A stretch of 64,000 bases of DNA from CAVQBC01 sp963710665 (GTDB lineage Bacteria; Actinomycetota; Thermoleophilia; Solirubrobacterales; Solirubrobacteraceae), in NCBI GenBank assembly GCA_963710665.1, contig CAVQBC010000004.1:1-64000 (forward strand). The letters are read 5' to 3'. The notes below the pieces were generated by a model. That model made no database searches. It saw only the letters and a program-made list of their open reading frames with translations, and was not told where the DNA came from. Position 1 is the stretch's first letter; each line of letters begins with the position of its first letter. Both the position numbers and the translations under genes were made by a program. This document shows, one piece after another, positions 1 through 11,088 of the stretch.

Positions 1-175
1 CGGCGACGGCGGTCGCCGGCGACCTCCCAGCCGAGTGGCTGTTTCGTGCAAGCGGTCGGAATCGCCACGATGCGGCAGCCAGGCACTCGAAAGGAGATCC
101 AAGGTCCGCCAGTAGGCTTCGGGTCGTGGCGGAGATCACTACACGCCGCTGCGGGGGACGCGAGAGGATCGCCTG

Positions 176-2606
176 ATGGAGACTCACGTCCGGACGCCGC
201 AGGACGTCTTCATGCAACCGCAGCATCTCGTGGTGCCGCCGTTCCAGCGACCGTACGTCTGGGAGAAGGAGGAGCAGTGGGCGCCGCTCTGGCAGGACGT
301 GCGGCGGCTCGCTGAGCTCCGGCTGGCGCAACCGTCCGCTGATGCCAAGCACTTTCTTGGCGCGATCGTTGTTCAGGCGCAGGAGCCGATCCTCGGTGAT
401 CTCCAGGCGAGCAGCATCATCGACGGTCAGCAGCGCCTGACCACGCTGCAGGTGCTCATGGACGCGACCGCTGCGGCGCTGGAGGCGGTCGGCGAGGACG
501 CGCTTGCGGGTCAGCTCGATCGGCTCACGCACAACGAGGACATCTACGTCCCCGGGGCGAAGACCCGGCTCAAGCTCCGCCACAGCAACAAGGACCGCGA
601 TGCCTTCGACGAGGTGATGGACGCCGAGGCACCCGTCGACCACGAGGCGCTCCGTCACTCGGCGGCGCGAGTAGTCCGGGCGCACGAGTACTTCACGGGT
701 GCGGTGATCGAGTGGTTGGACTCGGCCGCCGACGGAGCGGCCGAGCGCGCCCAGGCGCTGGCAGGCGTGCTGACCCGTGGTTTGCAGCTCGTTGCGATCA
801 ACCTCACGGTCAACGAGAACTCGCAGGAGATCTTCGAGACGCTGAACGCAAGGGGCACGCCGCTCACAGCGGCGGACCTCATCAGGAACTTCGTCTTCCA
901 GCGCCTGGCCGCCGAGGGCGCGGACACGCGCGCGCATCTCGACGAGTGGCCATTTGAGACGGAGTTCTGGGAGAAGGAGGTCAGCGTCGGCCGCTACCCC
1001 ATGCAGCGAAGCTCGCTGTTCTTCAACCAGTGGCTGATCGCGCGCGTCGGCGAGGAGATCAGCCCCCGCGCCACCTTCACGCGGTTCAAGCAGTACGTAG
1101 AGCAGGTCGACCTCGAGAACGGTCAGAAGGTGGCCGACCTTCTCCCGCTGATCCGCCAGCAGGCCGAGACGTACGAGGCTTGGACGACTGCGGCTTCCGA
1201 GGGCGACCGGCAGCTCAACCGGGTTGAGCTGGCCGTCTATCGGATGAAGGCATCGGACACCGAGCTGCTCAAGCCGTTGCTGATCTGGTTGCACGAGCCC
1301 GGCCGCGAGGTGCCCGCCGATGTGATCGACCGCGTCGTGTCGATCGTCGAGAGCTGGCTCGTCCGACGCCAGCTCCTGCGCCTGAGTATCGGCGACATGG
1401 GGCGCATCGTCGCGGACATCATCCGGGCCCACGAACGCACCCCGCCGACCGAACTGGCTGGCAGCATCGAGGCGCTATCTGTCGCGGCTCAACGTGACCA
1501 GCACATACTGGCCGGGGGATGCGGAGATCCGCGAGGCGCTACGGACCGAGCAGGTGTTCCGCCGCTTCAAGAAGGCGCGACTGCGAATGCTCCTCGAGGC
1601 CATCGAGGACGCACATCGGCGCGGGACCAACCAGCCGCAAGTGCCGCGGCGCGGATATCCGATCGAGCACATCCTCCCGCAGAAGTGGGCCGAACACTGG
1701 CCCGTCCACGACACCGAGGCCGAGGAGGTCCGGGCCGAGCACGTCCACCGACTCGGGAACCTGACCCTGTTGACCACGTCGTTGAACTCCAAGGTCTCAA
1801 ACGGCCCCTGGGCGACCAAGCGTGAGGCACTGCAGGCGCACGACACCCTGCTTCTCAACAGCCGACTCCTCTCCACGCTCGACGGCACCTGGGACGAGGC
1901 CGGCATCGAAGCGCGAACAGAAGCGATGATCGACGTGCTGTTGGCGACGTGGCCGGTCCCGGCCGACCACGAGGGCGTCGTCGTCGACCCGCATGAGAAG
2001 TCCGCGGGGTGGATCCAGATCAAGCACCTCGTCGAGGCTGAGCTCCTGACACCGGGCACGGTGCTGACCCCGCGCGCCGGAGCCTGGGAAGCGCGTACGG
2101 CGCTCGTGCGTCCTGACGGACTCCTCGAAATCGACGGCAAGACCTTCGATTCGCCCTCCGGAGCGGGCCGCTACGTCAAGGGCTCAGTGACAAACGGTTG
2201 GTGGTTCTGGAGCCTGCCCGACGGTCGCAGGCTCCGCGATGTCCGCGCGATCTACAAGGGCAGCGATCCCGCGAAGGCGACACCAAGCTTCGACTGGTCG
2301 GCGCTCCACACAATCCTCGAAGCGCTCCCGGTGGGCCATTGGACCACCTACGGCAGCTTGGCCGATGCCGTCGGGACGGCAGCCCAGCCGCTCGGCGCCC
2401 ACGTCGCCACCTGCGAGCAGTGCTCGAATGCCCACCGCATTCTCAGGAGCGACGGCGCGGTCGCCCCGAACTTCAGGTGGAGCGATCCCGAAGACCGGCG
2501 TGACCCCACGGAGATGCTGCGAGCCGAGGGAGCGTTCGTCAACGGCAAGCCCGACCCGGGTCGCGAGCTGAGCAGCGACGACCTCCAGGCCCTGATCGAG
2601 CAATAG
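176..2606 (+). pseudogene. GmrSD-like restriction protein (DUF262-DUF1524) fused to RAMA-like and alkyltransferase-like domains, frameshifted
   Basis: Joined across one frameshift this encodes about 809 residues. The N-terminal DUF262 part carries the nucleotide-binding motif IIDGQQRLTT at residues 81-90. The second part has the HNH-type DUF1524 signature (IEHILPQKW, then RLGNLTLLT). A RAMA-like segment follows, then an alkyltransferase-like module (GHWTTYGSLADAVG ... NAHRILRSDG). In MGMT proteins the matching motif is PCHRV; here the alkyl-acceptor Cys is Ala, so it should bind rather than repair. GmrSD/BrxU/SspE relatives are NTP-dependent, modification-sensing nucleases. The frame moves by +1 near 1465-1478, best explained by one extra base between GAG GCG and TAT CTG. 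The start ATG has GAGAGGA upstream. Domain calls are firm; activity is unknown because of the shift. Confidence 0.8.
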
Positions 2607-3168
2607 CTGGAGCGTAAGCCGTGTCGGTCGCCGTCGCGGTGAGCCGAATTCGAGGCGATCAGACCCGTCCGCGTTGACCAGTCTTGGCAACCGGATTCGA
2701 CGCATGGGAGTCACCCGAGGCGGCGTCCGACCAGCGACTGCATCGGTCACGAAGCAGTCGTCTCGTCCCGGCGTCCAGGTGCTCGCAATGGACGACGAGC
2801 AGTCGCGCGGTCAGTCCGACCTGTCCCAGCGTCGTGCATAGGCACAGCATGGGCGCGCCGACCCCAGCCGCGCCGCATTCCCACTCAGGCCTCCGCTTTC
2901 GCAATCGCCTGGAGGGGGAAGTGCCACGGTTCCCACCCTTCCCGCGACCGCCGCGCCCCGATGATCCCGTCCACAGCTCGTTGCGCCTCTGACGTCGACC
3001 GGCAGCAGGGGAAGCCGGGGCTTTCTCGCTGCTTGTCGTCGATTGCGACAGCGCCGCCTGGTGCCATGATCTGGCCGGGCGCGCGCTGGTCACTGCGCTG
3101 GGCGAGCGTGATCGTCCGTGGATCCGGAACATCGTTGGTGGACGGGGCCCGAGAGACGAGAGACTGGC
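2607..3168. other. Intergenic region, no supported gene
   Basis: The 562 bases between the restriction gene and the ACT protein hold only GC-rich open frames without family resemblance or ribosome binding sites. A purine-rich stretch just before 3169 serves the next gene. I see no repeat or tRNA in it. Confidence 0.5.
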
Positions 3169-3549
3169 ATGGCAGTCGACCTGGTCATCGACATCGATAA
3201 CGCGCCCGGGGCGCTGGCGCGGGCGGCGGCCGCGATTAGCGATGCCGGCGTGAACATCGCCGCGGCCACGTGCACGGGGCCAGGCGAGCGGGCCGAGCTC
3301 CACATCCTCGTCCCGCACGCCGGGCCCGTGAAGCATGCGTTGGCGATTTCGCATCTCGCGGTCACCCGCGAGCGCGAGGTCGTCGTGGTCGATGTCGAGG
3401 ACCGCCCGGGCGTGCTGGCGGACCTGACTCGCACGATCGCCCGAGCTGGAGTCGACCTCGATCTCGTATATGTCGCCACGCGAAATCGCGTGGTCTTCGG
3501 GGCGGCCGACCTGGAGGCCCTCAAGGCCGCGCTAGACGCCGCGAGCTGA
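3169..3549 (+). CDS. Small protein of two ACT-like domains
   Basis: 126 residues made almost entirely of two ACT-type folds. The first (residues 1-70) contains IDIDNAPGALARAAAAISDA and the second (from about 65) contains VDVEDRPGVLADLTRTIARA, the usual beta-alpha-beta start with the N/RPG turn. ACT domains bind amino acids and act as allosteric sensors. A free two-ACT protein with no enzyme attached probably senses an amino acid or partners another protein. The ATG at 3169 is preferred over a GTG 51 bases upstream because the ACT fold begins right after it and GAGAGACGAG precedes it. It stands alone between two non-coding stretches. Confidence 0.75.
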   Translation: MAVDLVIDIDNAPGALARAAAAISDAGVNIAAATCTGPGERAELHILVPHAGPVKHALAISHLAVTREREVVVVDVEDRPGVLADLTRTIARAGVDLDLVYVATRNRVVFGAADLEALKAALDAAS

Positions 3550-3785
3550 CGACTTCCGCAAGTACCAGCGGAGCTGCGGCTGACGAGTAGCCGCGATCAG
3601 CACCTGTTCGCGCCTCGAGGCGATGGCGGGTCAGTGGGAGCCGCTCCACTAGGTGACGCCGCTGGTCCCCGTCGTCCTGAGCCGGCGTGTCGGGCCGCCG
3701 ACGGGAGAGCTTCTCGCGCCAAAGGACAGCGGCGGCTTCTTAGGGCGGCGGTGCGCGTCCCGGCCCGGGAGATCCCGGAACCTGC

Positions 3786-4673
3786 TTATCCCCGGCGCGC
3801 TGGCCGGTTCAGCGTCTGGCGGGACGGCACGCCTTCGCGCAACTCCTTGTGGCGCTCGATCTCGGCGTCGAGTTCCGCGCCGAACAGCAACGCGACGTTC
3901 GTCAGCCAGATCCACGCCACGAGCACGATGGCACCGGCGAACGTGCCGTAGATCGCGCCGACGTCCGCGACCCTGGAGATGTAGGCCGAGAAGCCCCACG
4001 ACGCGAGCAGCCAGAGCAACACCCCGGCCACTGCGCCGGGCAGCACCCAGCGCCAGGATCGCTGCTGCACGTCGGGAGTGACGAAGTAGACCAACGAGAA
4101 GACGAGCACCGCCACGAGGAACGCCACAGGCCAGCGAGCAATGTTCCAGATGCCCGCGGCGGTCGGGCCAAGCCCGATGAACCCGAACAGGTCGTCGGCG
4201 AAGCCGCCGCCGACGAACACCAGGATCCCGGTCACCAGCACGAGCGCGAGAAGCACGACGGTGAACGCCACGTCAACCAGCTTGCGCCGCAGGAAGCTGC
4301 GCCCGCTCTCGACCTCGAACACCACGTTGAGTGCCCGGCGCGCGGCCTCGAGCACGCCGGTCGTGCCGTAAAGCGCGACGGCCACGCTGATCGCCAAGGC
4401 GGTGGCCGCCGTCCCCTTGTTCCGCAGCGCCTGCTCGAGCGAACGGTCCAGCGGCGCCACGACCTCATCCGGCGCCACCTCGCGCGCGTACCCCATGATC
4501 GCGTCGTAGGTCGCCGGATACTGACCGAGAAGCCCGAGCAGCGAAAGCCCCAGAAGCACCGTGGGAAAGAGCGACATCAACCCGTAGTAGGTGAGCGCCG
4601 CCGCGTGATGGGTCATCTGATCGTCATAGAACGACACAAACGTCCGCTTGATCACCGCACCGACGCCGCGCAT
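3786..4673 (-). CDS. YihY/UPF0761 family inner-membrane protein
   Basis: 295 residues with about six membrane segments and the family hallmark HHAAALTYYGLMSLFP near residue 22. YihY/UPF0761 proteins (formerly called BrkB or, wrongly, RNase BN) are widespread polytopic proteins of unsettled function, sometimes linked to efflux or envelope integrity. The length is normal. The C-terminal tail is short and basic. It is transcribed away from the flavoprotein gene at 4937, with 260 bases between. A second YihY protein is at 51999. Confidence 0.85.
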   Translation of the reverse strand: MRGVGAVIKRTFVSFYDDQMTHHAAALTYYGLMSLFPTVLLGLSLLGLLGQYPATYDAIMGYAREVAPDEVVAPLDRSLEQALRNKGTAATALAISVAVALYGTTGVLEAARRALNVVFEVESGRSFLRRKLVDVAFTVVLLALVLVTGILVFVGGGFADDLFGFIGLGPTAAGIWNIARWPVAFLVAVLVFSLVYFVTPDVQQRSWRWVLPGAVAGVLLWLLASWGFSAYISRVADVGAIYGTFAGAIVLVAWIWLTNVALLFGAELDAEIERHKELREGVPSRQTLNRPARRG

Positions 4674-4936
4674 CCCGGGAGCGTAGGCTGCGGGGCGGAG
4701 CCGGCGACATGAACGTCCTCTGGCCGGCGGGTCACGACAGTCCCGCTTTCGCGTGTCTGCGGGCGTCCCCGAGGTCGGGCCTCAGATCACCGCCAATCTC
4801 GAACGCGCCCGCCGTCCGAGTCACGGTGATCCGAGGTGCCGGCACGTCAGCGCCCAGCCGCTGCGCCCTCGCCGTCGCCGACACGTGCGCGGGCTCGCCC
4901 GTTGACCGCCTCCCGCCGGAGGCGTAGCGTGGGCCC

Positions 4937-6136
4937 ATGGCCGAGCCGGCGTCGCCGGCCGAGGTGCTGATCGTCGGCGGCGGTGTCGCCGCCCTCGAGA
5001 CGATGATGGCGTTGCGCGACCTCGCCGGCGGCCGTGTCCGCGTGACGCTCGTCGCGCGGGAGCCGGATTTCGTCTATCGGGCGATGGCCGTCGCCGAGCC
5101 GTTCGGGCTCGGTGAGGCGCGGCGGTACCCGCTGCGGCGGATCGTCGAGGACTTCGGCGCTGAGCTGGTGCAGGCCGGCGTGGCGGCGCTCGACGCGTCC
5201 GCGCGGCGCGTCGTGCTGCGCAGCGGCGACACGCTGCGCTATGACACGGTGGTCCTCGCGCCCGGGGCGCGGATGTTGCCGGCGTTCGACGATGCGCTGA
5301 CGTTCGGCGGGCCGGAGAGCGGCCCGGCGATGCGGGCGCTACTCGATGAGCTCGAGCAGGGAGCCGTCCGGCGGATCGCCTTTGTCGCGCCGACCGTGGC
5401 GGGCTGGACGCTGCCGCTCTACGAGCTCGCGCTGCTGACCGCGCGGCACGCCACCACCAAGCACCTGCAGCTCGAGCTCGCCCTCGTGACGCCGGAGCAG
5501 CGCCCGCTCGCGCTCTTCGGCGAGCGCCCGAGCGCCGCCGTCGCGGAGCTGCTCGCTGCGGCGGGCATCGCGTTCATCGGCGCGAGCCACGTCGAGGTCG
5601 GCGAGGGGGAAGTCCGGCTGGTCCCGGGCGGGCGCACGCTCGACGTGGAGCGGCTGGTGGCGCTGCCGCTCGTGCGCGGTCCGGAGCTCGAAGGCGTGCC
5701 CGCCGAGCTCGAGTTCGGGTTTGTTCCCGTCGACCGGCACGGTCGCGTCGAGGGCCTCGACGGCGTGTACGCGGCGGGGGACGCCACGAGCTTCCCGGTC
5801 AAGCAGGGCGGCTTGGCCGCGCAGCAGGCGGACGCGGTCGCAGAACATGTCGCCGCCCGCCACGGCGCGCAGGTGGAGCCGTCTCCTTTCCGCCCGGTGC
5901 TGCGCGGCCTCCTGTTCGCCGGAGGCGCCGAGCGCTACATGCGCGCGGCCGAGCAGGGCGAGGGAGCGGCGGCCGCACGGCCGCTGTGGTGGCCGCCGAC
6001 CAAGATCGCGGGGCGCTATCTCGCGCCCTACCTGTACGAGCGGGAGGCAGCCAGCGTGCCGGGACCGGCGCCGGAAGGCTTCAGAGATCTCGAGGTGCTG
6101 CTGGACACTCCCGACGCGGCACCCGTGGGTGGCTGA
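4937..6136 (+). CDS. FAD-dependent pyridine nucleotide-disulfide-fold oxidoreductase (NDH-2/SQR-like)
   Basis: 399 residues. The N-terminal dinucleotide-binding motif VLIVGGGVAALE lies at residues 10-21, and the second FAD motif is VYAAGDATSFPVKQGG near residue 280. This layout matches type II NADH dehydrogenases and sulfide:quinone reductases. The protein has no cysteine at all, so the Cys-based chemistry of SQR and disulfide reductases is excluded. A role as NAD(P)H- or quinone-linked flavoprotein is more likely. The C-terminal stretch rich in Trp/Pro and aromatic residues (LWWPPTKIAGRYLAPYL) may touch the membrane. The glutamate dehydrogenase gene begins 17 bases downstream, so both are probably co-transcribed. 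Confidence 0.75.
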   Translation: MAEPASPAEVLIVGGGVAALETMMALRDLAGGRVRVTLVAREPDFVYRAMAVAEPFGLGEARRYPLRRIVEDFGAELVQAGVAALDASARRVVLRSGDTLRYDTVVLAPGARMLPAFDDALTFGGPESGPAMRALLDELEQGAVRRIAFVAPTVAGWTLPLYELALLTARHATTKHLQLELALVTPEQRPLALFGERPSAAVAELLAAAGIAFIGASHVEVGEGEVRLVPGGRTLDVERLVALPLVRGPELEGVPAELEFGFVPVDRHGRVEGLDGVYAAGDATSFPVKQGGLAAQQADAVAEHVAARHGAQVEPSPFRPVLRGLLFAGGAERYMRAAEQGEGAAAARPLWWPPTKIAGRYLAPYLYEREAASVPGPAPEGFRDLEVLLDTPDAAPVGG

Positions 6137-6152
6137 CAGGGCAAGGGTTCAA

Positions 6153-9100
6153 GTGGCGACGACAAGGGTCCGTGACGTCGACGGCGCACTCATCGAGTCG
6201 GTCTGCTCACGCGTCCGCGAGCGGTTGGGCCCGGACGATGCGCCGCAGGCCGAGGAGTTCATCCGCCAGTACTACCGGCGGGTGCCGCCCGAAGACCTCG
6301 GCGAGCTGGACCCGCTCGACGTCTACGGGGCCGCGCTCGCCCACTGGAGCTTTGCGCGGCATCGCGATCCCGGTAAGGCCAAGGTGCGCGTCTACAACCC
6401 GGAGTTCGAGCAGCACGGGTGGCAGTCAGGGCACACGGTCGTCGAGCTCGTCAGCGACGACATGCCGTTCCTCGTGGACTCGACGACCATGGAGCTCAGC
6501 GCCCACGGCGCCGGCATCCACCTGCAGATCCATCCCGTTATCCGCGTCCTGCGTGACAGTGACGGTGAGCTCGCGGCGGTACTCGGAGCCGACGCCCCGG
6601 CCGACGAGGGCACGCAGGCGGAGTCGTTCATCCACGTCGAGATCGATCGCCACAGCGGTGCCGACGAGCTGGAGCGGCTCCGCGAGCGGCTGCTCGACGT
6701 CCTGAGCCAGGTGTCGGCCGCCGTCGAGGACTGGCCGGCGATGCGCAGCCGCGCCGCCGACCTCATCGCCGAGCTGCGCGAGCCGTCGCCGCCGCTCGAC
6801 CGCGACGAGTGTGAGGAGGCCGCCGCGCTCCTGGCGTGGATGGATGACGGCCACTTCACGTTCCTCGGCTTCTGCGAGTACGAGCTGGTAACGCAGAACG
6901 GCGACAGTCGCCTGCGCAAGATCGCGGGGTCGGGCCTCGGGATCCTCCACGAGTCCCCGGGTGCGAAGCGTTCGAAAGGCTCGACGCTGACAGCGCGTGC
7001 GCGCGCGCTCGCGCATGCGCGCCGATCCGCTCGTTCTCACGAAGGCCAACAGCCGGTCGACGGTGCACCGGCCCGCCTACCTCGACTACGTCGGCGTCAA
7101 GCGCTTCGGGCCCGACGGGGAGGTCGTCGGCGAGCGGCGCTTCCTCGGGCTCTACACGACGGCGGCGTACCGCGCCGTCGCCGGCGAGATCCCTGTGGTG
7201 CGGCGCAAGGTCGACGCGGTCGTCGCGCGCGCGGGCTTCCCACCCGCCAGCCACGCCGAGAAGGCGCTGGTGGAGATCCTCGACACGTACCCCCGCGACG
7301 AGCTCTTCCAGACTCCCGAGGACGAGCTGTTCGACATCGCCATGGGCATCCTCGCGCTCGGTCAGCGCCACCGCGTCCGGCTGTTCACCCGTCGCGACGC
7401 GTACGAGCGCTTCGTGTCCTGCCTGGTGTTCCTTCCCCGCGACCGCTTCCACACCCGCAACCGCGAACGCATCCAGGAGATCCTGGCCGACGCGTTCGAC
7501 GCCGAGAGCGTCGACTTCGAGCTCCGTCTGTCCGAGTCCGTGCTCGTGCGCATCCATTTCACGGTGCGGCTCCGGCCCGGCGAACTGCCCGCGTACGACC
7601 CGGCCGAGATCGAGGCCGCGATCGTGGAGGCGACCGGCTCCTGGACCGACCAGCTGCATGCGGCGCTCCTCGAGGAGGACGGAGAGGAGCAGGGCACCGC
7701 GCTGTACCGCCGCTACCGCGATGCGTTCGCGCTCGGATACCGCGAAGACTGGCTCGCCCGCTCGGCGGTGGCGGACATCCGGCGGATCGAGCGGCTGACC
7801 GACGCCGAGCCGCTCGCGGTCAGCCTGTACCACCCGCTGGAGGCCGCCGCGGGCTCGCTGCGCTGCAAGCTCTACCGCCGCGGCGAGCCGGCGACGCTCT
7901 CCGAGATCCTGCCGATGTTCGAGAGCATGGGCTTGCGGGTGCGCGACGAGCGGCCCTACGAGGTCACGCCGAGCGATCGGCATGCCGACGTGGATCTACG
8001 ACTTCGGCGTCGAGTACGCCGCCTATGCCGAGCTCGACGTCGACGAGGTGAGAGAGCGCTTCCAGGACGCGTTCATTCGCGTCTGGCGCGGCGAGGTCGA
8101 GAACGACGGCTTCAACGGCCTGGTGCTGCGGGCGGGGCTGGACTGGCGCGACGTCACGGTGCTGCGGGCGGTCGCGCGCTATCTGCGGCAGGCGCGCATC
8201 GCGTTCAGCGAGGCCTACATGGAGCAGGCGCTGCTCGCCCATCCGTGCGTGGCGGCCGCGCTGGTGGAGCTTTTCCGCGCGCGCTTCGATCCCGCCCGCG
8301 ACCGCGGCGCCCGAGGCCGCGGACGCGATCGCACGGGAGATCGAGGAGGCGATCGACGCGGTCGAGAGCCTCGACGAGGACCGGATCCTGCGCAGCTTCC
8401 TCGCCGTCCTGCGCGCGATGCTGCGTACCAACCACTTCCAGTCGGACGCCGGCGGCGCACCGAAGCCGTACCTCTCCTTCAAGCTCGATCCCGCCCGCAT
8501 CCCGCTGCTGCCGGCTCCGCGGCCCCGCTTCGAGATCTTCGTGCACTCGCCCACGGGTCGAGGGGGTGCACCTGCGCGGCGGCGCCGTCGCCCGCGGCGG
8601 CCTGCGGTGGTCAGATCGCCGCGAGGACTTCCGGACCGAGATCCTCGGTCTCATGAAGGCGCAGATGGTCAAGAACGCGCTGATCGTGCCCGTCGGCGCC
8701 AAGGGCGGCTTCGTGGTCAAGCGCCCGCCGGCAGGCCGCGAGCGGCTGGCCGACGAGGTCGTGGCCTGCTACCGGACGTTCATCAGCGGCCTGCTCGACC
8801 TGACCGACAGCGTCCGCGACGGCCAGGTGACGGTGCCGCCCGCCCTCGTCCGCCACGACGGCGACGACCCGTACCTCGTCGTCGCCGCCGACAAGGGCAC
8901 CGCGACGTTCTCGGACACCGCGAACGGGATCGCGCAGGAGTACGGCTTCTGGCTCGGCGACGCGTTCGCCTCGGGCGGCTCGGTCGGCTACGACCACAAG
9001 GCGATGGGCATCACGGCGCGCAGCGCCTGGGAGTCGGTCAAGCGGCACTTCCGCGAGCTGGGCACCGACATCCAGGCCAGCGAGTTCACCGTCGTGGGGA

Positions 9101-11046
9101 TCGGCGACATGTCCGGCGACGTGTTCGGCAACGGCATGCTGCTGTCGCCGCACATCAAGCTCGTCGCCGCCTTCGATCACCGTCACGTGTTCCTCGACCC
9201 GGACCCCGATGCGGCGGCCAGCTTCGCCGAGCGCCGGCGGCTGTTCGAGCTGCCGCGCTCCTCATGGGAGGACTACGATCGCCTCGCTGATCTCCGAGGG
9301 CGGCGGCGTGTGGCCGCGCACCGCGAAGTCGATCACCGTGTCGGAGCCCGCGCAGACGGCGCTCGGGATCGAGGCCGATCGGCTCACGCCCTGCGGAGCT
9401 CATCCGCGCGCTGCTGCGCGCGCCGGTCGACCTGCTCTGGAACGGCGGGATCGGCACGTACGTCAAGGCGACGCGCGGAGAACAACGCCGACGTCGGCGA
9501 CAAGGCCAACGACGCGGTCCGCGTCGACGCCGGCCAGCTCCGCGCGCGCGTCGTCGGAGAGGGCGGCAACCTCGGGTTCACGCAGCGCGGACGCGTCGAG
9601 TACGCGCTCGGCGGCGGCCGGATCAACACGGACGCGATCGACAACGCCGGCGGCGTCAACTGCTCCGACCACGAGGTCAACATCAAGATCCTGCTCGACG
9701 CGGTCGTCGCCGATGGCGACCTGACCGCCAAGCAGCGCAACCGACTGCTCGCCGAGATGACCGACGCGGTCGGCGAGCGGGTGCTGCGCGGCAGCTACCT
9801 CCAGACGCAGGCGCTCAGCCTCGCGCTGGCCCAGGCGCCGGCGATGCTCGACGTCCACGACCGCATGATGCGCAGCCTCGAGCAGGCCGGCCGGCTCGAC
9901 CGCGAGCTGGAGGCGCTCCCGGACGGCGAGGCGGTCGCCGAGCGCCGCGCCGCCCGCATCGGCCTGACGCAGCCCGAGCTCGCGGTGCTGCTCGCCTACA
10001 GCAAGATCACCCTCTACGCCGAGCTGCTCGATTCCGACCTGCCGGAGGACCCGGCGCTCACGGCGGAGCTGGCGGACTACTTCCCCTCGCCACTGCCGAA
10101 GCGCTTCGCCGATCGGCTGGCGACGCACCAGCTGCGACGCGAGATCGTCGCCACGCGGGTCACGAACGGCGTCGTCGATCGCGCCGGCAGCACGTTCGTG
10201 TTCCGCCTGCAGGAGGACACGGGCGCGCCCGCCGCAGAGATCGCCCGGGCGTACGCCGTCGCGCGCGACGTCTTCGACATGCGCGGCTTCTGGGCCGAGG
10301 TCGAGGCGCTCGACCTCGAGGTCGACGCGAGCACGCAGATCGGGATGCTGCTCGAGGCCCGCCGTCTCGTCGAGCGCGCCACGCGCTGGCTCCTGCGCAG
10401 CAGGCCGCGCCCGCTGGACATCGGCGCCGAGATCGAGCGTTTCGCCCCCGGGGCCGCCGCCGTCGCCGACGCGCTGCCCGCCGTGCTCGTGAGCGCTGAG
10501 CGCGAGGAGTTCGAGGCGCGCGTCGGCTCGCTCGTCGAGGACGGCGTGCCCGCCGAGCTCGCGCGCCGCGTCGCAAGCCTCGGCGACCTCTTCGCCGCGC
10601 TCGACATCGTCGGCGTGGCCGGCGCCGCCGAGCGCTCGATCGGCGATGTCGCGGCGCTGCACTTCGTCATCGGCGGCCGGCTGCACCTGCACTGGCTGCG
10701 CGACCGGATCGCCACGCTCCCGCGCGAGAACCGCTGGCAGGCCATGGCCCGTGCCGCGCTGCGCGACGATCTCTTCAGCCTCCACGCAGAGCTCACGGCC
10801 GACGTCCTGCGCGCCGGAGACGGTGGCGAGCCGGCGGACGCGGACGCCCGCTTGGACGGCTGGATCGACGCGAATCGGCCGCTGGTCGAGCGTTGCCTCG
10901 GCATCCTGAGCGACATCCGCGCAGGCGAGACCTACGACCTCACGACATTGCCGGTGGCGCTGCGCGAGCTGCGGAACCTCATCCAGGGGGTGGCGGCGGG
11001 CGCGGCTGTTGGGCGTCAGGCGGCGCCGAGTGCTGGTCAACGGTAA
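6153..11046 (+). pseudogene. gdhB: NAD-specific glutamate dehydrogenase (large type), frame broken by seven +1 shifts
   Basis: Converts glutamate and NAD to 2-oxoglutarate, ammonia and NADH. The pieces run in family order: ACT-like N-terminus (VELVSDDMPFLVDS), the LVLTKANSRSTVHRPAYLDY block, the catalytic block HLRGGAVARGGLRWSDR with LMKAQMVKNALIVPVGAKGG, then VVGIGDMSGDVFGNGML, LLWNGGIGTYVKA and the long helical C-terminus. The total length minus seven bases is exactly 1,629 codons (1,628 residues), normal for the 180-kDa class. The extra bases sit near 7015, 7976, 8303, 8553, 9281, 9391 and 9476. The start is GTG 6153 with AAGGG five bases before. No other damage is visible, so sequencing error, recent decay and recoding all remain open. 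Confidence 0.85.
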
Positions 11047-11080
11047 GCAAGGAGTCGCCGGTTCGAGTCCGGCAGAGGCC
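11042..11080 (+). other. Truncated tRNA 3' half (tRNA-Thr-like), overlapping the gdh stop
   Basis: A perfect T-arm (GCCGG, TTCGAGT, CCGGC at 11057-11073) is followed by a seven-base acceptor strand AGAGGCC. Before it, GGTAAGCAAGGAGTC resembles the anticodon-loop and variable region of a GGT tRNA-Thr. No matching 5' half or 5' acceptor strand (GGCCTCT) exists upstream, where the sequence is the gdh C-terminus. It therefore looks like a tRNA fragment left by integration or rearrangement. The amino-acid identity is a guess. Confidence 0.5.
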
Positions 11081-11088
11081 TCTCGCAA

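Noticed and set aside
2659..3354. Minus-strand open frame of 231 codons before the ACT gene
   Set aside because: Half of it is antisense to the ACT protein and the rest has no family features.
6997..9480. Programmed frameshifting as the accepted explanation for the gdh shifts
   Set aside because: No common slippery motif covers all seven sites and no precedent is known to me, so it is kept only as an open question.
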